Positions 1-7,982 of a stretch of DNA of 64,000 nt are shown here, in pieces. A program made the position numbers and the translations under genes. The stretch comes from Mycolicibacterium fortuitum subsp. fortuitum (GTDB lineage Bacteria > Actinomycetota > Actinomycetes > Mycobacteriales > Mycobacteriaceae): contig NZ_AP025518.1 in NCBI RefSeq assembly GCF_022179545.1, positions 5,456,001 to 5,520,000 on the forward strand. The letters are read 5' to 3'. Below the pieces are notes generated by a model. The model had not been told where the DNA came from. It did not search any database and saw nothing but the letters and a program-made list of their open reading frames with translations. Each line of letters opens with the position of its first letter. Within the stretch, counting starts at the first letter, position 1.

Positions 1-2
1 AA

Positions 3-286
3 CTGGGCTTCCAGACGGTGATGCTCTACCGGGTGATCCGGCACCGATCATGGCGGGATTCATCGTCGCCTTCTGGGCCATCCCGACAATGACCGCCGGC
101 CATCTGCTGTTCGCAGCCGTGAGCACCGGCTACATCCTGGTGGCGATCCAGCTCGAAGAACGTGACCTGGTGGACAACCTGGGTGATCAGTACCGCGACT
201 ACCGGCACCGGGTGGCGATGCTGGCTCCCGGCCTCCACCTCGGGCATGACGATCCCACCCCGAAGGTCAGGCACCGGCCGGCCTAG
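3..286 (+). pseudogene. 3' part of a MddA/NnrU-type S-methyltransferase, interrupted by a frameshift
   Basis: Only the C-terminal third lies in the window. The frame starting at base 3 reads a family-typical stretch ending LYRVIRH (bases 24-44). The family then continues HP(I/L)-x-GF, but here the match resumes in a different frame at about base 45 as IMAGFIVAFWAIPTMTAGH and runs to the stop at 284-286. One C appears to be missing in the codon after CAC at 42-44. The second half carries the membrane segment and the IQLEERDL block that binds S-adenosylmethionine in isoprenylcysteine-methyltransferase-like enzymes; the closest named type is methanethiol S-methyltransferase (MddA), which makes dimethyl sulfide. 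I cannot tell true inactivation from a single-base sequencing error near the window edge. Confidence 0.65.
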
Positions 287-390
287 CGGCGTCTGACCGG
301 GCACGACCCGTCGAAAACGCCCAACTGGCTTTTAATTTTTTCTGATGTATGGTCGGGCTCAGTGATTGTTTGCGAGCAAAAGGAGCAACG

Positions 391-519
391 ATGGCTGATA
401 AAGGTCGAGCGCCCAAGAAACCGGCGATGACCATCAAGGAACGGCGCGCAGCGAAACGCGACAAGGCCGCCGAATCCGGTGAAATCATCACCAGAAGGAA
501 GCGCCCCGACCGCGCCTGA
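391..519 (+). CDS. Small very basic protein, 42 aa, conserved-type hypothetical
   Basis: The ATG at 391 is preceded by a clear Shine-Dalgarno sequence (aaaaggag, 378-385). The 42-residue product starts MADKGRAPKKPAM and is dominated by Lys/Arg with Glu and Ala (KERRAAKRDKA), so it should be a highly charged, probably helical or disordered peptide, plausibly nucleic-acid or ribosome associated. Small basic proteins with a KxxKxKRAxKR pattern occur across mycobacteria without assigned function. There is no signal peptide or membrane segment. It stands alone, with 104 nt separating it from the methyltransferase fragment. The assignment rests on the good ribosome-binding site and composition only. 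Confidence 0.6.
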   Translation: MADKGRAPKKPAMTIKERRAAKRDKAAESGEIITRRKRPDRA

Positions 520-716
520 GCGGCGCAGAGTGCAGTGCCGCACGGCCCCGCCGAAATTGGTGTGCACTGAATTTCACTTTTCAATCGGTGCATTTTGAAC
601 GCTCTTCGATAAAAGAGCATCCATTTATTGAACACAGCCGTTTTTGCTGCGAAAAAACAGTTGAACAGCGGCGTGACAATTTTCGGTCAGGGTTGAGAAC
701 GGCGGGTGGAATTGCA

Positions 717-1376
717 GTGGCGGATCGAGAAGCCGCCGGTCCGCAGGTGCTGATGCTCAGTTGGCTCACGGACCTTTCCCGGTCGGTCACCGCAGCGCTG
801 GAACGACGCGAGATCCCGGTCAAGCACGCGCATCCGCCAGGTTCCGGGACGGCGTTCCGCACACCTCGGCGCAGAGGCGGTTCGGCGGTGCCGCAGCTGA
901 GTGCGGTCGAGATCGACTCGATCGAGTCGGTCATCGCCGTTTTCGACGAGCACTCCGTGCGATCCAGGTTCGGCGGACGCCAGACCTGTCGCTGGCGCAG
1001 GGCGTTGCGCGCCTACGCGAACGAAGCGGGCGACCTGGTGACGTCAACCGCGCTTACCGTGGGTGCGCGCCGGGTCCTGCTGATCTGTGACGCACGCCGG
1101 CTAGCCTCCGGCCGGCGTGCGTCCGCCACGCGGTGGACCCATGACCTGGCCCGACGGATCAGCTACGAATGCCTGGTCAACGGATTGGCCGGGCACTCCG
1201 CCGGCTACGCGGTGATCGACACCGACGACGAGGTCCACGAAGTTGCCGAGGCCGTGGTCGCCTGGCATGACGGGTACAGCAACGGGCAAGATCCACGCTG
1301 GCCGTTGCATCCGATCGCGGGCGGTCACGGTGTCACGCCCTCCAGTTCAGTACCTCACCGGTCCCCGCGGTCATGA
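717..1376 (+). CDS. Hypothetical protein, 219 aa
   Basis: I do not recognise this protein. The frame is open from 588, but the GTG at 717 is the better start: it follows a ggtgga purine run and the strongly GC-rich third codon positions begin there. The product has an Arg-rich N-terminal half (RTPRRRGG near residue 60), a central segment with Trp/Arg residues and a C-terminal half reading RRISYECLVNGLAGHSAGYA, followed by an acidic stretch. No signal peptide, transmembrane helix or known motif is visible. Its 3' end overlaps the convergent PPOX-family gene by about 44 nt. A shorter real gene ending in another frame cannot be excluded. Confidence 0.5.
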   Translation: MADREAAGPQVLMLSWLTDLSRSVTAALERREIPVKHAHPPGSGTAFRTPRRRGGSAVPQLSAVEIDSIESVIAVFDEHSVRSRFGGRQTCRWRRALRAYANEAGDLVTSTALTVGARRVLLICDARRLASGRRASATRWTHDLARRISYECLVNGLAGHSAGYAVIDTDDEVHEVAEAVVAWHDGYSNGQDPRWPLHPIAGGHGVTPSSSVPHRSPRS

Positions 1377-1821
1377 CCGTGCCGGGCATGACCCGCAATC
1401 GGTAGGGCGCCAGCCGCAACGCGGCGAACTGCTCGGAGGTCGGTCCTTCGCTCCACTGCGGGATGATGGACGGGTCATAACCCACCGGCGCGGGGCCATT
1501 GGCGAAGCGGTCCCAGACCTGGGTGCAGGTGTCGTCGTCGGTGTACCACTCCACCAGGCAGTCCGCCGCACAGGTGTCGTGGTTGGTGGTCCAGTAGCTG
1601 ATCGAAACGTACGGGTGTACCGCGAGGTGCGCGCGTTTCACCGGGCTGGGCACGGTCGCGATCCAGCCGAACAGGTCGGTGCCGTCCCACTCCCAGATCG
1701 GGTGCAGGATCCGGCTGCGGGGCCGGCCGTCGGCGTCGACGGTGGCCACCGACGCCCAGACGATCTCGTGCGCCATCGTCACGAAAGCGGGGGCAATTCG
1801 TTCGAGCGGGGTCGCAGTCAC
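1333..1821 (-). CDS. Pyridoxamine 5'-phosphate oxidase-like (split beta-barrel) flavin/deazaflavin protein
   Basis: The 162-aa protein has the short PPOX-family layout: an N-terminal strand pair WASVATVDADGRPRSRI (near residues 20-36), the WEWDG turn and a beta-barrel segment HPYVSISYW. These folds bind FMN or coenzyme F420 and reduce small substrates; mycobacteria carry many uncharacterised paralogues. The frame is open to 1839 (TTG). I prefer the GTG at 1821 because a TACTGT hexamer lies 7 nt upstream on the minus strand, the usual leaderless arrangement; the GTG at 1830 is an alternative. It lies downstream of a 64-aa hypothetical gene. Substrate and cofactor are not readable from sequence. 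Confidence 0.75.
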   Translation of the reverse strand: MTATPLERIAPAFVTMAHEIVWASVATVDADGRPRSRILHPIWEWDGTDLFGWIATVPSPVKRAHLAVHPYVSISYWTTNHDTCAADCLVEWYTDDDTCTQVWDRFANGPAPVGYDPSIIPQWSEGPTSEQFAALRLAPYRLRVMPGTVMTAGTGEVLNWRA

Positions 1822-1869
1822 ACCAGCCACAGTAGGCAACGACCCGCCCGCGATGGCCCGGGTTCGCTG

Positions 1870-2064
1870 TTACTCCGAGGTTTCGGGCTTGCCGTAGATC
1901 GGTTCGCCGTCGTCGTCGACCCAGTCGTTGACGGCCGTGCCGGACACCGTGCCGTGACTGCCCGGCAGGGTGACAGTGGGGCGGGAGTCGTCGTAGGCCT
2001 TCATGACCCGCTCGGCTTCTTTTCGGTTCTCTTCGGTTATCGGTGGGGGCTGCTCAGTGGTCAT
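1870..2064 (-). CDS. Small conserved-type acidic hypothetical protein, 64 aa
   Basis: A 64-residue protein starting MTTEQPPPITEENRKEAE. The first half is predicted helical and charged (EENRKEAERVMKAYDD); the second half is Gly/Asp rich with a VNDWVDDDGEPIYG segment. There is no signal peptide or transmembrane helix. It reads on the minus strand between the TetR regulator and the PPOX-like gene, with about 50 nt on either side, so it may be cotranscribed with either. I do not recognise a function. Support comes from coding-like third-position GC and compact placement between two credible genes. Confidence 0.65.
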   Translation of the reverse strand: MTTEQPPPITEENRKEAERVMKAYDDSRPTVTLPGSHGTVSGTAVNDWVDDDGEPIYGKPETSE

Positions 2065-2117
2065 ACCTCTCGGGCTGCCCGAAAGTCAGCCCCGCCAAAC
2101 GCTTTGCGGGCCGCCGA

Positions 2118-2732
2118 TCAGGCCGACACGGTACGCAGCGACACCGGCAGGCTGGGCAGGAAATGCCGGGTGGCGAACGCCCGAAGATCCTCGGGTGTCT
2201 CCAGAGGTTGGACGCTCGGCAGCAAGAGGACCATCGCCGCATAGCGCAGGATGGTGTCGGCCAGATCGTTGACCGCCTGTGCACCGATCCGGTCGGCGAA
2301 ACCGGCCGGGAAGATCACCTTGAGCGCGGCGGCCATCCGCTCGATGGCCGCGCCGTAGTGGGTGTGCAGCATCTCCATGACCAAGGCCGGCTCATCGGCG
2401 ATCAGCTGGTTGAGCACATGGTGGCGGCGGAACCGCAAGATCGACGACGTGAACGCCTCGACATAGTAATTCGATTGCGGCCCCGCATTTTTCAACTCAA
2501 CGGCGATGTCGGCGAACAGCGCTACGTTCTCCCGCTCGATCACGGCGGCCACCAGTTCGTCACGGTTGGCAAACCGGCGGTAGATCGTGGTGCGGCTGAC
2601 CCCGGCGCGGCGCGCGACGTCGTCGAGCGCGACCCGGCGCAGGCCGTGCCGCTCGAACTCGACCAGCGCCGCGTCCAAGATCGCCACCGTCGCTGGCGAC
2701 GAATCAAGCCCCGGCGGATCAGCTTTGGGCAT
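2118..2732 (-). CDS. TetR/AcrR-family transcriptional regulator
   Basis: A 204-aa one-component regulator. The N-terminal helix-turn-helix is classical ([20 protein letters not shown], residues about 35-54), followed by an all-helical ligand-binding domain ([20 protein letters not shown]). The ATG at 2732 is preferred over the upstream TTG at 2747. The gene overlaps the 3' end of the MpaB/DUF2236 gene by 14 nt, so the two are cotranscribed and translationally coupled. The pairing suggests it controls that oxygenase-like gene and itself. The ligand is unknown, though TetR/DUF2236 pairs are frequent in mycobacteria. Confidence 0.9.
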   Translation of the reverse strand: MPKADPPGLDSSPATVAILDAALVEFERHGLRRVALDDVARRAGVSRTTIYRRFANRDELVAAVIERENVALFADIAVELKNAGPQSNYYVEAFTSSILRFRRHHVLNQLIADEPALVMEMLHTHYGAAIERMAAALKVIFPAGFADRIGAQAVNDLADTILRYAAMVLLLPSVQPLETPEDLRAFATRHFLPSLPVSLRTVSA

Positions 2733-3588
2733 AGCCCTTTTGCGCAAACTTGTTGTAGCGCACGCTCATCGGTAGATGATCCCACACCCAGTTCACCGGG
2801 GCCGACCGCCAGAACGCCGCGAACCGCTGGTAGTTGCGTTCCTGGCGCTCGCTCCACGGCAGGTCGAGCAGGTCCCGGGCGCGCGGCGGCAGACCCCCCG
2901 TGGTCAGGAAGGCCGCGACGGGATTGAACACCGCGGCGACGACGCGCCACACGGCCGGGTGTACCGCCTTGGGGCACGGGAAGCCCTTGGTGACGTAGCC
3001 GACGCCGTAGCGGGCGGACTTGTGCGGGACGGCCACCTCGTTCATCATCCGGTCCCAGTACTGCTCGAACTCGGCGTAGGTGGCCGGCATCGGGCGGTCG
3101 CTGACGCCGTAACGGCGGTACCACGTCTTGGACTCCAGGTAGATCTGTTCCTTCTCGGCGTCGCTGAGGCGCTTGACGAAGGTGTCGGCGAAGTAGAGGA
3201 CCTGCTCGACGAAGGTCGCGTGGGCCCAGAAGTAGGTGTCGGGATCCAGCGCGTGATAGCGCCCCACCGGCTCGCCGTCGGGGCCCGGCATGTCGCCCTT
3301 TACGTGGTGGTGGAAGTCGCGCACCTGGGTGCCGGCGTTGTCCTCCTCGGTGCCGTACACGGTGCGGAAGATCGGGGGGATGGTGCGTTTGAGCCGCTCC
3401 GCGGTGTCGGAGAAGAACGTCGAATGATCGAGTACGCCCTGGCCGAGCTCGGCCAGCATGTTCTGCAGCACGGCGGGCCGCGGGCCGATGAGGTACATCC
3501 GGTTGTCGCCGAAGTACTTCCAGACCAGTGATTGCGGCCCCAGGGGCAGGGCGTCGGTCTGCTGGGACGGCTGAGCCAGTTCGGTCAT
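2719..3588 (-). CDS. Oxygenase MpaB-family (DUF2236) protein
   Basis: The 289-aa protein matches the MpaB/DUF2236 family, related to latex-clearing haem oxygenases. Visible hallmarks are the [17 protein letters not shown] core (residues about 105-125), the histidine-rich DFHHHVKG segment before it, an aromatic [16 protein letters not shown] block and a C-terminal [11 protein letters not shown] motif. The invariant His residues in these blocks are the likely haem ligands. No signal peptide is present, so it should be cytosolic. I chose the ATG at 3588 rather than the GTG two codons upstream. It heads a two-gene unit with the TetR regulator. Family members are mostly of unknown substrate in mycobacteria. 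Confidence 0.85.
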   Translation of the reverse strand: MTELAQPSQQTDALPLGPQSLVWKYFGDNRMYLIGPRPAVLQNMLAELGQGVLDHSTFFSDTAERLKRTIPPIFRTVYGTEEDNAGTQVRDFHHHVKGDMPGPDGEPVGRYHALDPDTYFWAHATFVEQVLYFADTFVKRLSDAEKEQIYLESKTWYRRYGVSDRPMPATYAEFEQYWDRMMNEVAVPHKSARYGVGYVTKGFPCPKAVHPAVWRVVAAVFNPVAAFLTTGGLPPRARDLLDLPWSERQERNYQRFAAFWRSAPVNWVWDHLPMSVRYNKFAQKGYAQS

Positions 3589-3720
3589 GGACACAGTGTT
3601 ACAGATTTCGCACTTTGTACCAACGGCTCTGTGACCGGGGTCACCGGGCGCCGGGCGGCGTTATCGCGCTGTTGCCGGACCGTGTCCGGTGCTGAGACCC
3701 ATGGTTGGAATGATGCGCAG

Positions 3721-4584
3721 GTGACCTCGCTGACCCGCCGTGACGCGCTGCGTCTAGGTGTCACCGGTGCCGGCGCCGCGGGACTCATGACATTGGGCAG
3801 CCTGCTCGGTCCGCCTACGCCCCGCGCGTCTCCGAGCCCGAACCAACCGGGCCCCAACCAACCGGCCTCTGCTGGCGCACCGTGGCCGACCAGCGATGCG
3901 GGGTCGTTCGTCTCCGCGGCCCGCGGCGGCGTCGAAACGAACTGGATCATCGCCCGCCCGCCGGGCCAGCACGGTCCACTTCGTCCGGTGATCGCCCTGC
4001 ACGGGATGGACAACGATGCCGCAGGCGTGATGAGCCTGGGCATCCCGGAAGCGCTGGCCCAGTTGACCGCGGCGGGCCGGCCGCCGTTCGCGGTGGTCAG
4101 TGTGGACGGCGGCAACTCCTTCTGGCGGCGTCGAGCCTCCGGAGGCGACTCCGGGGCGATGGTGCTCAACGAGCTGATCCCCATGCTGTCCACCAAGGGC
4201 ATCGACACCTCGCGAGTGGCCTTCATGGGCTGGTCGATGGGCGGTTACGGCGCCATGCTGTTGGGCGCCAGACTGGGCGCGGCGCGCACCGCCGCGGTCT
4301 GCGCGATCAGCCCGGCGCTGTACCTGACGTACTGGGGCGCGCCGCCCGAGGCCTTCGACAGTCTCGACGACTGGCAGCAGAACTCAGCGTTGAGACTGCT
4401 GCCCGCGCTGGGGTCGATCCCGCTGCGCGTCGACTGCGGCACCGGCGACCGGTTCTATGCCGCGACCCGAATGTTCGTCAACCAGCTGCCCAGGACCCCG
4501 GCCCTCGGCTTCTACCCCGGCGGCCACGACGAGGCCTTCTGGCGCGCGCACTTGTCCGATGAGCTGGCCTGGCTCGATTCCTGA
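3721..4584 (+). CDS. Tat-exported alpha/beta-hydrolase (esterase-like)
   Basis: 287 aa starting at the GTG at 3721. The N-terminus carries a twin-arginine signal (LTRRDALRLGVTGAGAAG), followed by a Pro/Ser-rich linker (residues about 38-60), so the enzyme should be exported folded. The catalytic elements of an alpha/beta hydrolase are visible: the nucleophile elbow GWSMGG, an acid in DCGTGDRFY and a histidine in YPGGHDEAFW. The LHGMDND turn probably contributes the oxyanion hole. The fold resembles mycobacterial esterase-D/mycolyltransferase-like proteins, but the substrate is unknown. The gene is convergent with aph(3''), whose stop lies 5 nt away. Confidence 0.85.
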   Translation: MTSLTRRDALRLGVTGAGAAGLMTLGSLLGPPTPRASPSPNQPGPNQPASAGAPWPTSDAGSFVSAARGGVETNWIIARPPGQHGPLRPVIALHGMDNDAAGVMSLGIPEALAQLTAAGRPPFAVVSVDGGNSFWRRRASGGDSGAMVLNELIPMLSTKGIDTSRVAFMGWSMGGYGAMLLGARLGAARTAAVCAISPALYLTYWGAPPEAFDSLDDWQQNSALRLLPALGSIPLRVDCGTGDRFYAATRMFVNQLPRTPALGFYPGGHDEAFWRAHLSDELAWLDS

Positions 4585-4588
4585 GCCC

Positions 4589-5353
4589 TCATCCCCAGGT
4601 CAGCGGATCGAGCGCGAGATAGAACCGCAGCCGCTCCGGATCCACCTGCGCCGGATACCCCGCGGCCAACCCCGCCGTGGCCTTCTCGGCGAAGCTCGGA
4701 ACGGCATCAGCCGTATTGGCCAGCAGCAGTGCCAGGTCGGCGTGCCGGTCGGCCAGCCCCAGCCTGCCCAGATCGATGAATCCCTCGACGGTGTGACGGT
4801 CGGGGTCGACCAGAATGTTCGGCAGGCACAGATCGCCGTGGCACACCACCCAGTCGGCGGCCTCCTGCCGACGACGCAGATCGGCTTCCCGTTCGACTCG
4901 GTCCAGCAGCGCCTCCGCCGGTACCTCGCGGTCCTCGTCGGACAGGAACTCCGGGTTCACGGCACCGGCGCCGACGACCGCGCGGGCCCGGGCCAGCATG
5001 TCGTCGAGATCGCGCCGGTAGGGACAACCGTCGGCCGGAAGGGCGTGCAGTGTCCGGACCGCCTCCACAATCGCCGGCCAGGCCGCCCGCAGCGCCGATT
5101 CGGAAAGCCGATCGGCAGCGACACCGCGCACAGTGCTCGTGATCAAGCACGCGCCGCCGTCTTCGGTGACACGCCAGTCGATGACCGCGGGCCCGGGGAC
5201 ACCGTGCCTGTGGGCCCAGGACACCCGGTCACGCTCGGCGGCCAGGTCTGCCACCGCCGCGGCGTCGACCACCTTCGCGTAGCTGGAACCGTCGGCGTTC
5301 CTGAAGACCCCGGCACCGGATTCACCGCGTGGGACGGGCAGCCACTCGGTCAC
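4589..5353 (-). CDS. aph(3''): Aminoglycoside 3''-phosphotransferase, APH(3'') (streptomycin kinase family)
   Basis: 254 aa, nearly the length of StrA/APH(3'')-Ib, and colinear with it: EWLPVPRGESG at the N-terminus, GACLI after the ATP-binding strands, VNPEFLSDEDRE in the middle and FYLALDPLTWG at the C-terminus. The kinase catalytic loop is VVCHGDLCLPN (His172, Asp174, Asn179), followed by the metal-binding IDLGRLG (Asp194). The enzyme phosphorylates streptomycin at the 3''-hydroxyl. A chromosomal APH(3'')-Ic is known in M. fortuitum, and this copy also looks chromosomal: it is the last gene of a minus-strand run of membrane-protein genes below hemB, 3 nt after the preceding stop, with no insertion sequence nearby. 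The GTG at 5353 is the only start compatible with the family alignment. Confidence 0.9.
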   Translation of the reverse strand: MTEWLPVPRGESGAGVFRNADGSSYAKVVDAAAVADLAAERDRVSWAHRHGVPGPAVIDWRVTEDGGACLITSTVRGVAADRLSESALRAAWPAIVEAVRTLHALPADGCPYRRDLDDMLARARAVVGAGAVNPEFLSDEDREVPAEALLDRVEREADLRRRQEAADWVVCHGDLCLPNILVDPDRHTVEGFIDLGRLGLADRHADLALLLANTADAVPSFAEKATAGLAAGYPAQVDPERLRFYLALDPLTWG

Positions 5354-5356
5354 GGA

Positions 5357-5584
5357 TCAGCGACGCAACCGGGCAATACCCAACACCGCCAGCACGCCGG
5401 CCAGACCCGCCAGGGCCAGCGCCAACACCAACAGCGGCGACGAGTAGCTGATCGCCGTGGTGGCCGGCTCGCCTTCCAGCACGGGCGCCACCTCGATCGT
5501 CGTCGCCGCGGCGATCCAGCTCAGCACGCACCCGACCGCGGCGACGACGGCCACCGCAAGCTCGACGACAGCCCGGCGTTTCAC
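5357..5584 (-). CDS. Small two-helix membrane protein, 75 aa
   Basis: Starting at the GTG at 5584, which overlaps the stop of the upstream gene as GTGA, the protein has two strongly hydrophobic segments (VAVVAAVGCVLSWIAAATTI and LLVLALALAGLAGVLAVLGI) joined by a polar extracytoplasmic loop. It ends in basic residues, placing the C-terminus inside. The frame extends upstream, but that part is in the neighbouring gene and Arg/Ala rich. It lies in the operon between the DUF3093-like protein and aph(3''). I do not recognise a function. Confidence 0.7.
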   Translation of the reverse strand: MKRRAVVELAVAVVAAVGCVLSWIAAATTIEVAPVLEGEPATTAISYSSPLLVLALALAGLAGVLAVLGIARLRR

Positions 5585-6063
5585 GAGGCGCGCTCCTCGA
5601 CCAGGGGCGTGAGCACCTCGCGCAGCCGCCGGTGCTTGCGCGCCCACGCCTGCGCAGTACGGGCGCCGGTCAACTTCAGCCCGATGCCGGTGCGCCCCCG
5701 CGGCACCCCCGACAGCTCACCGAGGGCGCGGGCGGACTGCCACTTGGGCACCTCCGAGCCCGACGCCTCGGGGTAGATCGACACGATCTCGTCAACCTGG
5801 ATCGTCTCGGCGCCCTGGCGCAGCGTCTCAGCGGTCAACTCGACCGAGGTGTGGATACGCGCGGCCTTGATCTGAATGGCGACGAACACCGACACCAGCA
5901 CCAGGAACACGATCGGAATCCACAGGTCATGGCCGTATCCGCCGGTCTTCTGCAGAATCGCCATCCCGATCCCGGCGAACGGCCCCAGCAGGAGCCACGC
6001 CCAACTGGCGCCCTGCTCATAGAACAGCACCTCGGAGGCAACTTTGTTCACCGGTTCACTCAC
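5581..6063 (-). CDS. DUF3093-like membrane protein
   Basis: 160 aa with two N-terminal transmembrane helices (about residues 20-37 and 46-65), followed by a soluble beta-rich C-terminal domain with a PH-like feel (SVELTAETLRQGAETI, LGELSGVPRGRTGIGLKL). The layout fits the actinobacterial DUF3093 family, function unknown. The GTG at 6063 overlaps the upstream stop by 8 nt and the gene's own stop overlaps the next GTG by 4 nt, so translation of this stretch is coupled. It belongs to the membrane-protein tail of the hem operon. Confidence 0.75.
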   Translation of the reverse strand: MSEPVNKVASEVLFYEQGASWAWLLLGPFAGIGMAILQKTGGYGHDLWIPIVFLVLVSVFVAIQIKAARIHTSVELTAETLRQGAETIQVDEIVSIYPEASGSEVPKWQSARALGELSGVPRGRTGIGLKLTGARTAQAWARKHRRLREVLTPLVEERAS

Positions 6064-6457
6064 CTTCGTCTCTCCTCCGCAACGACACCGTGCTCGCGCC
6101 GGTTCCCACGATCAGCAGGAGCAGCGCCAGCAGAGTCAGGATGTGCACCGGAGCCAGGCTGAGCGCCGCGATCAATCCGACCACCACCACGATCGCCATC
6201 GACAATGCGACCGCGGCCCGGCGGTGCCGTGCGTCACCAGACCGGCTGCGGCCGGCCAGGTACGCCATCCCTGCGCCGGCCAACGCGGTGATCGCACCCA
6301 CGCCGCGGAACATGGCGCTCTCGGCACTGGGCCAGGCCGCGAACGCGGCGATCAGGCCGCCGACGATCAACAACACGGAGGCGACCAGCCAGCAACCGAA
6401 CCCGATGGTCGCGCCACGCGACGGGGACGAGGGTGAGGACGACGAGGGTGCGGACAT
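6056..6457 (-). CDS. Four-helix membrane protein, 133 aa
   Basis: A Ser/Pro-rich N-terminus (residues 1-14) precedes hydrophobic helices at about 17-38, 48-65, 78-97 and 101-119. It has basic cytoplasmic loops and a charged RRRDEGE tail. I prefer the ATG at 6457, 19 nt below the upstream stop, over the TTG/ATG-like starts inside the upstream gene. It corresponds in position to one of the small membrane proteins that follow hemB in M. tuberculosis (Rv0513/Rv0514 region). No enzymatic motif is visible. Confidence 0.7.
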   Translation of the reverse strand: MSAPSSSSPSSPSRGATIGFGCWLVASVLLIVGGLIAAFAAWPSAESAMFRGVGAITALAGAGMAYLAGRSRSGDARHRRAAVALSMAIVVVVGLIAALSLAPVHILTLLALLLLIVGTGASTVSLRRRDEGE

Positions 6458-6476
6458 TGACGGGAAGCGTAGCGAA

Positions 6477-6911
6477 TCAGCGGGTGAAGAAACCGTCGGC
6501 ATCCTTGCGATGCAGCAGGTACAGCCCGCCCGCGATCAACACGGACCCGACGATGGCGGTGACGGCGTAGCCCACCGCGGCCGCATCCTGGCGTTCACCG
6601 GTCAGCAGGCTACTGATCGCATGCAGCATCGAGACGAGGCCGCCACTGGTCAACAGCGTGCGAGCCCAGCGATACCCCTGCCGCATCAGCAGCAGGAATG
6701 TCACCACGATCGAGGACAGGACGACCACGAACATCACCGAGAAGACCGCCGTCATGGACCGTTGCACCCCGGTCCCGGACCCCGTCAGCGCGTCGATCAG
6801 GTATCCGACCACCATGAGCACAAGCGCAGCTACCCAGAGCCAGAATCCGGTGTCGACGTCCTCTGGACGCCCGGTCGGGCTCGGTTGCTGTTCGGTCACC
6901 TGATCGGTCAC
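6477..6911 (-). CDS. Four-helix membrane protein directly downstream of hemB, 144 aa
   Basis: After a polar Pro/Gln-rich N-terminus the protein has four hydrophobic segments (beginning FWLWVAALVLMVVGYLIDA near residue 23; others around 55-75, 84-104 and 115-135). It ends in a basic RKDADGFFTR tail. The GTG start at 6911 overlaps the hemB stop by 4 nt (GTGA), showing cotranscription and coupling with haem synthesis. It matches the position of Rv0513. Nothing in the sequence reveals a role; a link to tetrapyrrole metabolism is only suggested by context. Confidence 0.75.
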   Translation of the reverse strand: MTDQVTEQQPSPTGRPEDVDTGFWLWVAALVLMVVGYLIDALTGSGTGVQRSMTAVFSVMFVVVLSSIVVTFLLLMRQGYRWARTLLTSGGLVSMLHAISSLLTGERQDAAAVGYAVTAIVGSVLIAGGLYLLHRKDADGFFTR

Positions 6912-7888
6912 GCGAGCCAGCCGGCCACGTCGGCCGCCCAGTAGGTCAGCACGATGTCGGCTCCGGCCCGCCGAATTCCGGTCAAGGACTCCAAGGCCGC
7001 CGCCTGCAGATCGATCCAGCCGTTGGCCGCGGCTGCACAGATCATCGAGTACTCACCCGAAATCTGGTATGCCGCAACAGGAACCGGTGAGATGTCGGCC
7101 GCGGCGCGAACCACGTCCAAGTAACTCATCGCGGGCTTGACCATCACCATGTCGGCGCCCTCGTCGATGTCGAGCTCGATCTCGTGCACCGCTTCGCGGA
7201 TGTTGCCCGGATCCTGCTGGTAGGTACGCCGATCCCCCTGCAAGCTGGAGGACACCGCTTCACGGAACGGTCCGTAGAACGCCGAGGCGAACTTGGCGGC
7301 GTAGGCCAGGATCGCGACGTCGGCATGCCCTGCCGCGTCGAGCCCGTCCCGGATGGCGGCCACCTGGCCGTCCATCATGCCGCTGGGGCCGACCACGTGC
7401 GCACCCGCTTCCGCTTGTGCCACAGCGAGTTCCACATATCGAGTGTTCGTCGCGTCGTTGTCCACCCGGCCCGCGGCATCCAGCACACCACAGTGTCCGT
7501 GGTCGGTGAACTCGTCGAGGCAGGTATCTGCCATAAGCACCGTCGAATCACCGAGGTCCTTGGCCAGATCGCGCAACGCGACGTTCAGGATCCCGTCGGG
7601 ATCGACACCGACGGCTCCGGTCGGATCCTTGTCCTCGTCACGGGGCACACCGAACAGCATCAGACCGCCCACCCCGGCTGCCACCGCATCGGCGGCAGCA
7701 CGGCGCAACGAATCCCGGGTGTGCTGCACCACGCCCGGCATCGAACCGATGGCGCGCGGCTCATCGATGCCGTCGGCGACGAACATCGGCAACACGAGAT
7801 GGCGTGGCTCCAAAGAAGTTTGGGCCACCAGGCGACGCATCGCCGGCGTGGATCGCAGGCGGCGAGGCCGATGCCTGGGATAAGCCAT
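6908..7888 (-). CDS. hemB: Delta-aminolevulinic acid dehydratase (porphobilinogen synthase)
   Basis: 326 aa, full length for the family. It condenses two 5-aminolevulinate molecules to porphobilinogen. Both Schiff-base lysines are present: Lys199 in AYAAKFASAFYGPF and Lys251 in MVMVKPAMSYLD. The metal site reads DTCLDEFTDHGHCG, keeping Cys123 and Cys133 but with Asp at the middle cysteine position of the classical three-Cys zinc site, so zinc binding may be altered or partly replaced by magnesium. The ATG at 7888 is chosen over the upstream open frame because it has a strong aaggagg site 7 nt before it. It follows hemD by 94 nt and is coupled to a downstream membrane gene. Confidence 0.97.
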   Translation of the reverse strand: MAYPRHRPRRLRSTPAMRRLVAQTSLEPRHLVLPMFVADGIDEPRAIGSMPGVVQHTRDSLRRAAADAVAAGVGGLMLFGVPRDEDKDPTGAVGVDPDGILNVALRDLAKDLGDSTVLMADTCLDEFTDHGHCGVLDAAGRVDNDATNTRYVELAVAQAEAGAHVVGPSGMMDGQVAAIRDGLDAAGHADVAILAYAAKFASAFYGPFREAVSSSLQGDRRTYQQDPGNIREAVHEIELDIDEGADMVMVKPAMSYLDVVRAAADISPVPVAAYQISGEYSMICAAAANGWIDLQAAALESLTGIRRAGADIVLTYWAADVAGWLA

Positions 7889-7982
7889 TGCGGTGCCTCC
7901 TTCTGCGCGTCTCCGCGAAACCACATCCCAGCAGCAGGATCTCGACTGCAAAGCCTGCCGGAATGCCGGTTCGGCGGGTGGT

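Noticed and set aside
4589..5353. aph(3'') as a recently acquired transposon gene
   Set aside because: No transposase, inverted repeats or composition change; it is tightly packed in an operon and high in GC like its neighbours.
4457..5776. 439-codon plus-strand frame over the aph(3'') operon
   Set aside because: The opposite strand encodes a complete APH(3'') with kinase motifs; this frame has none.
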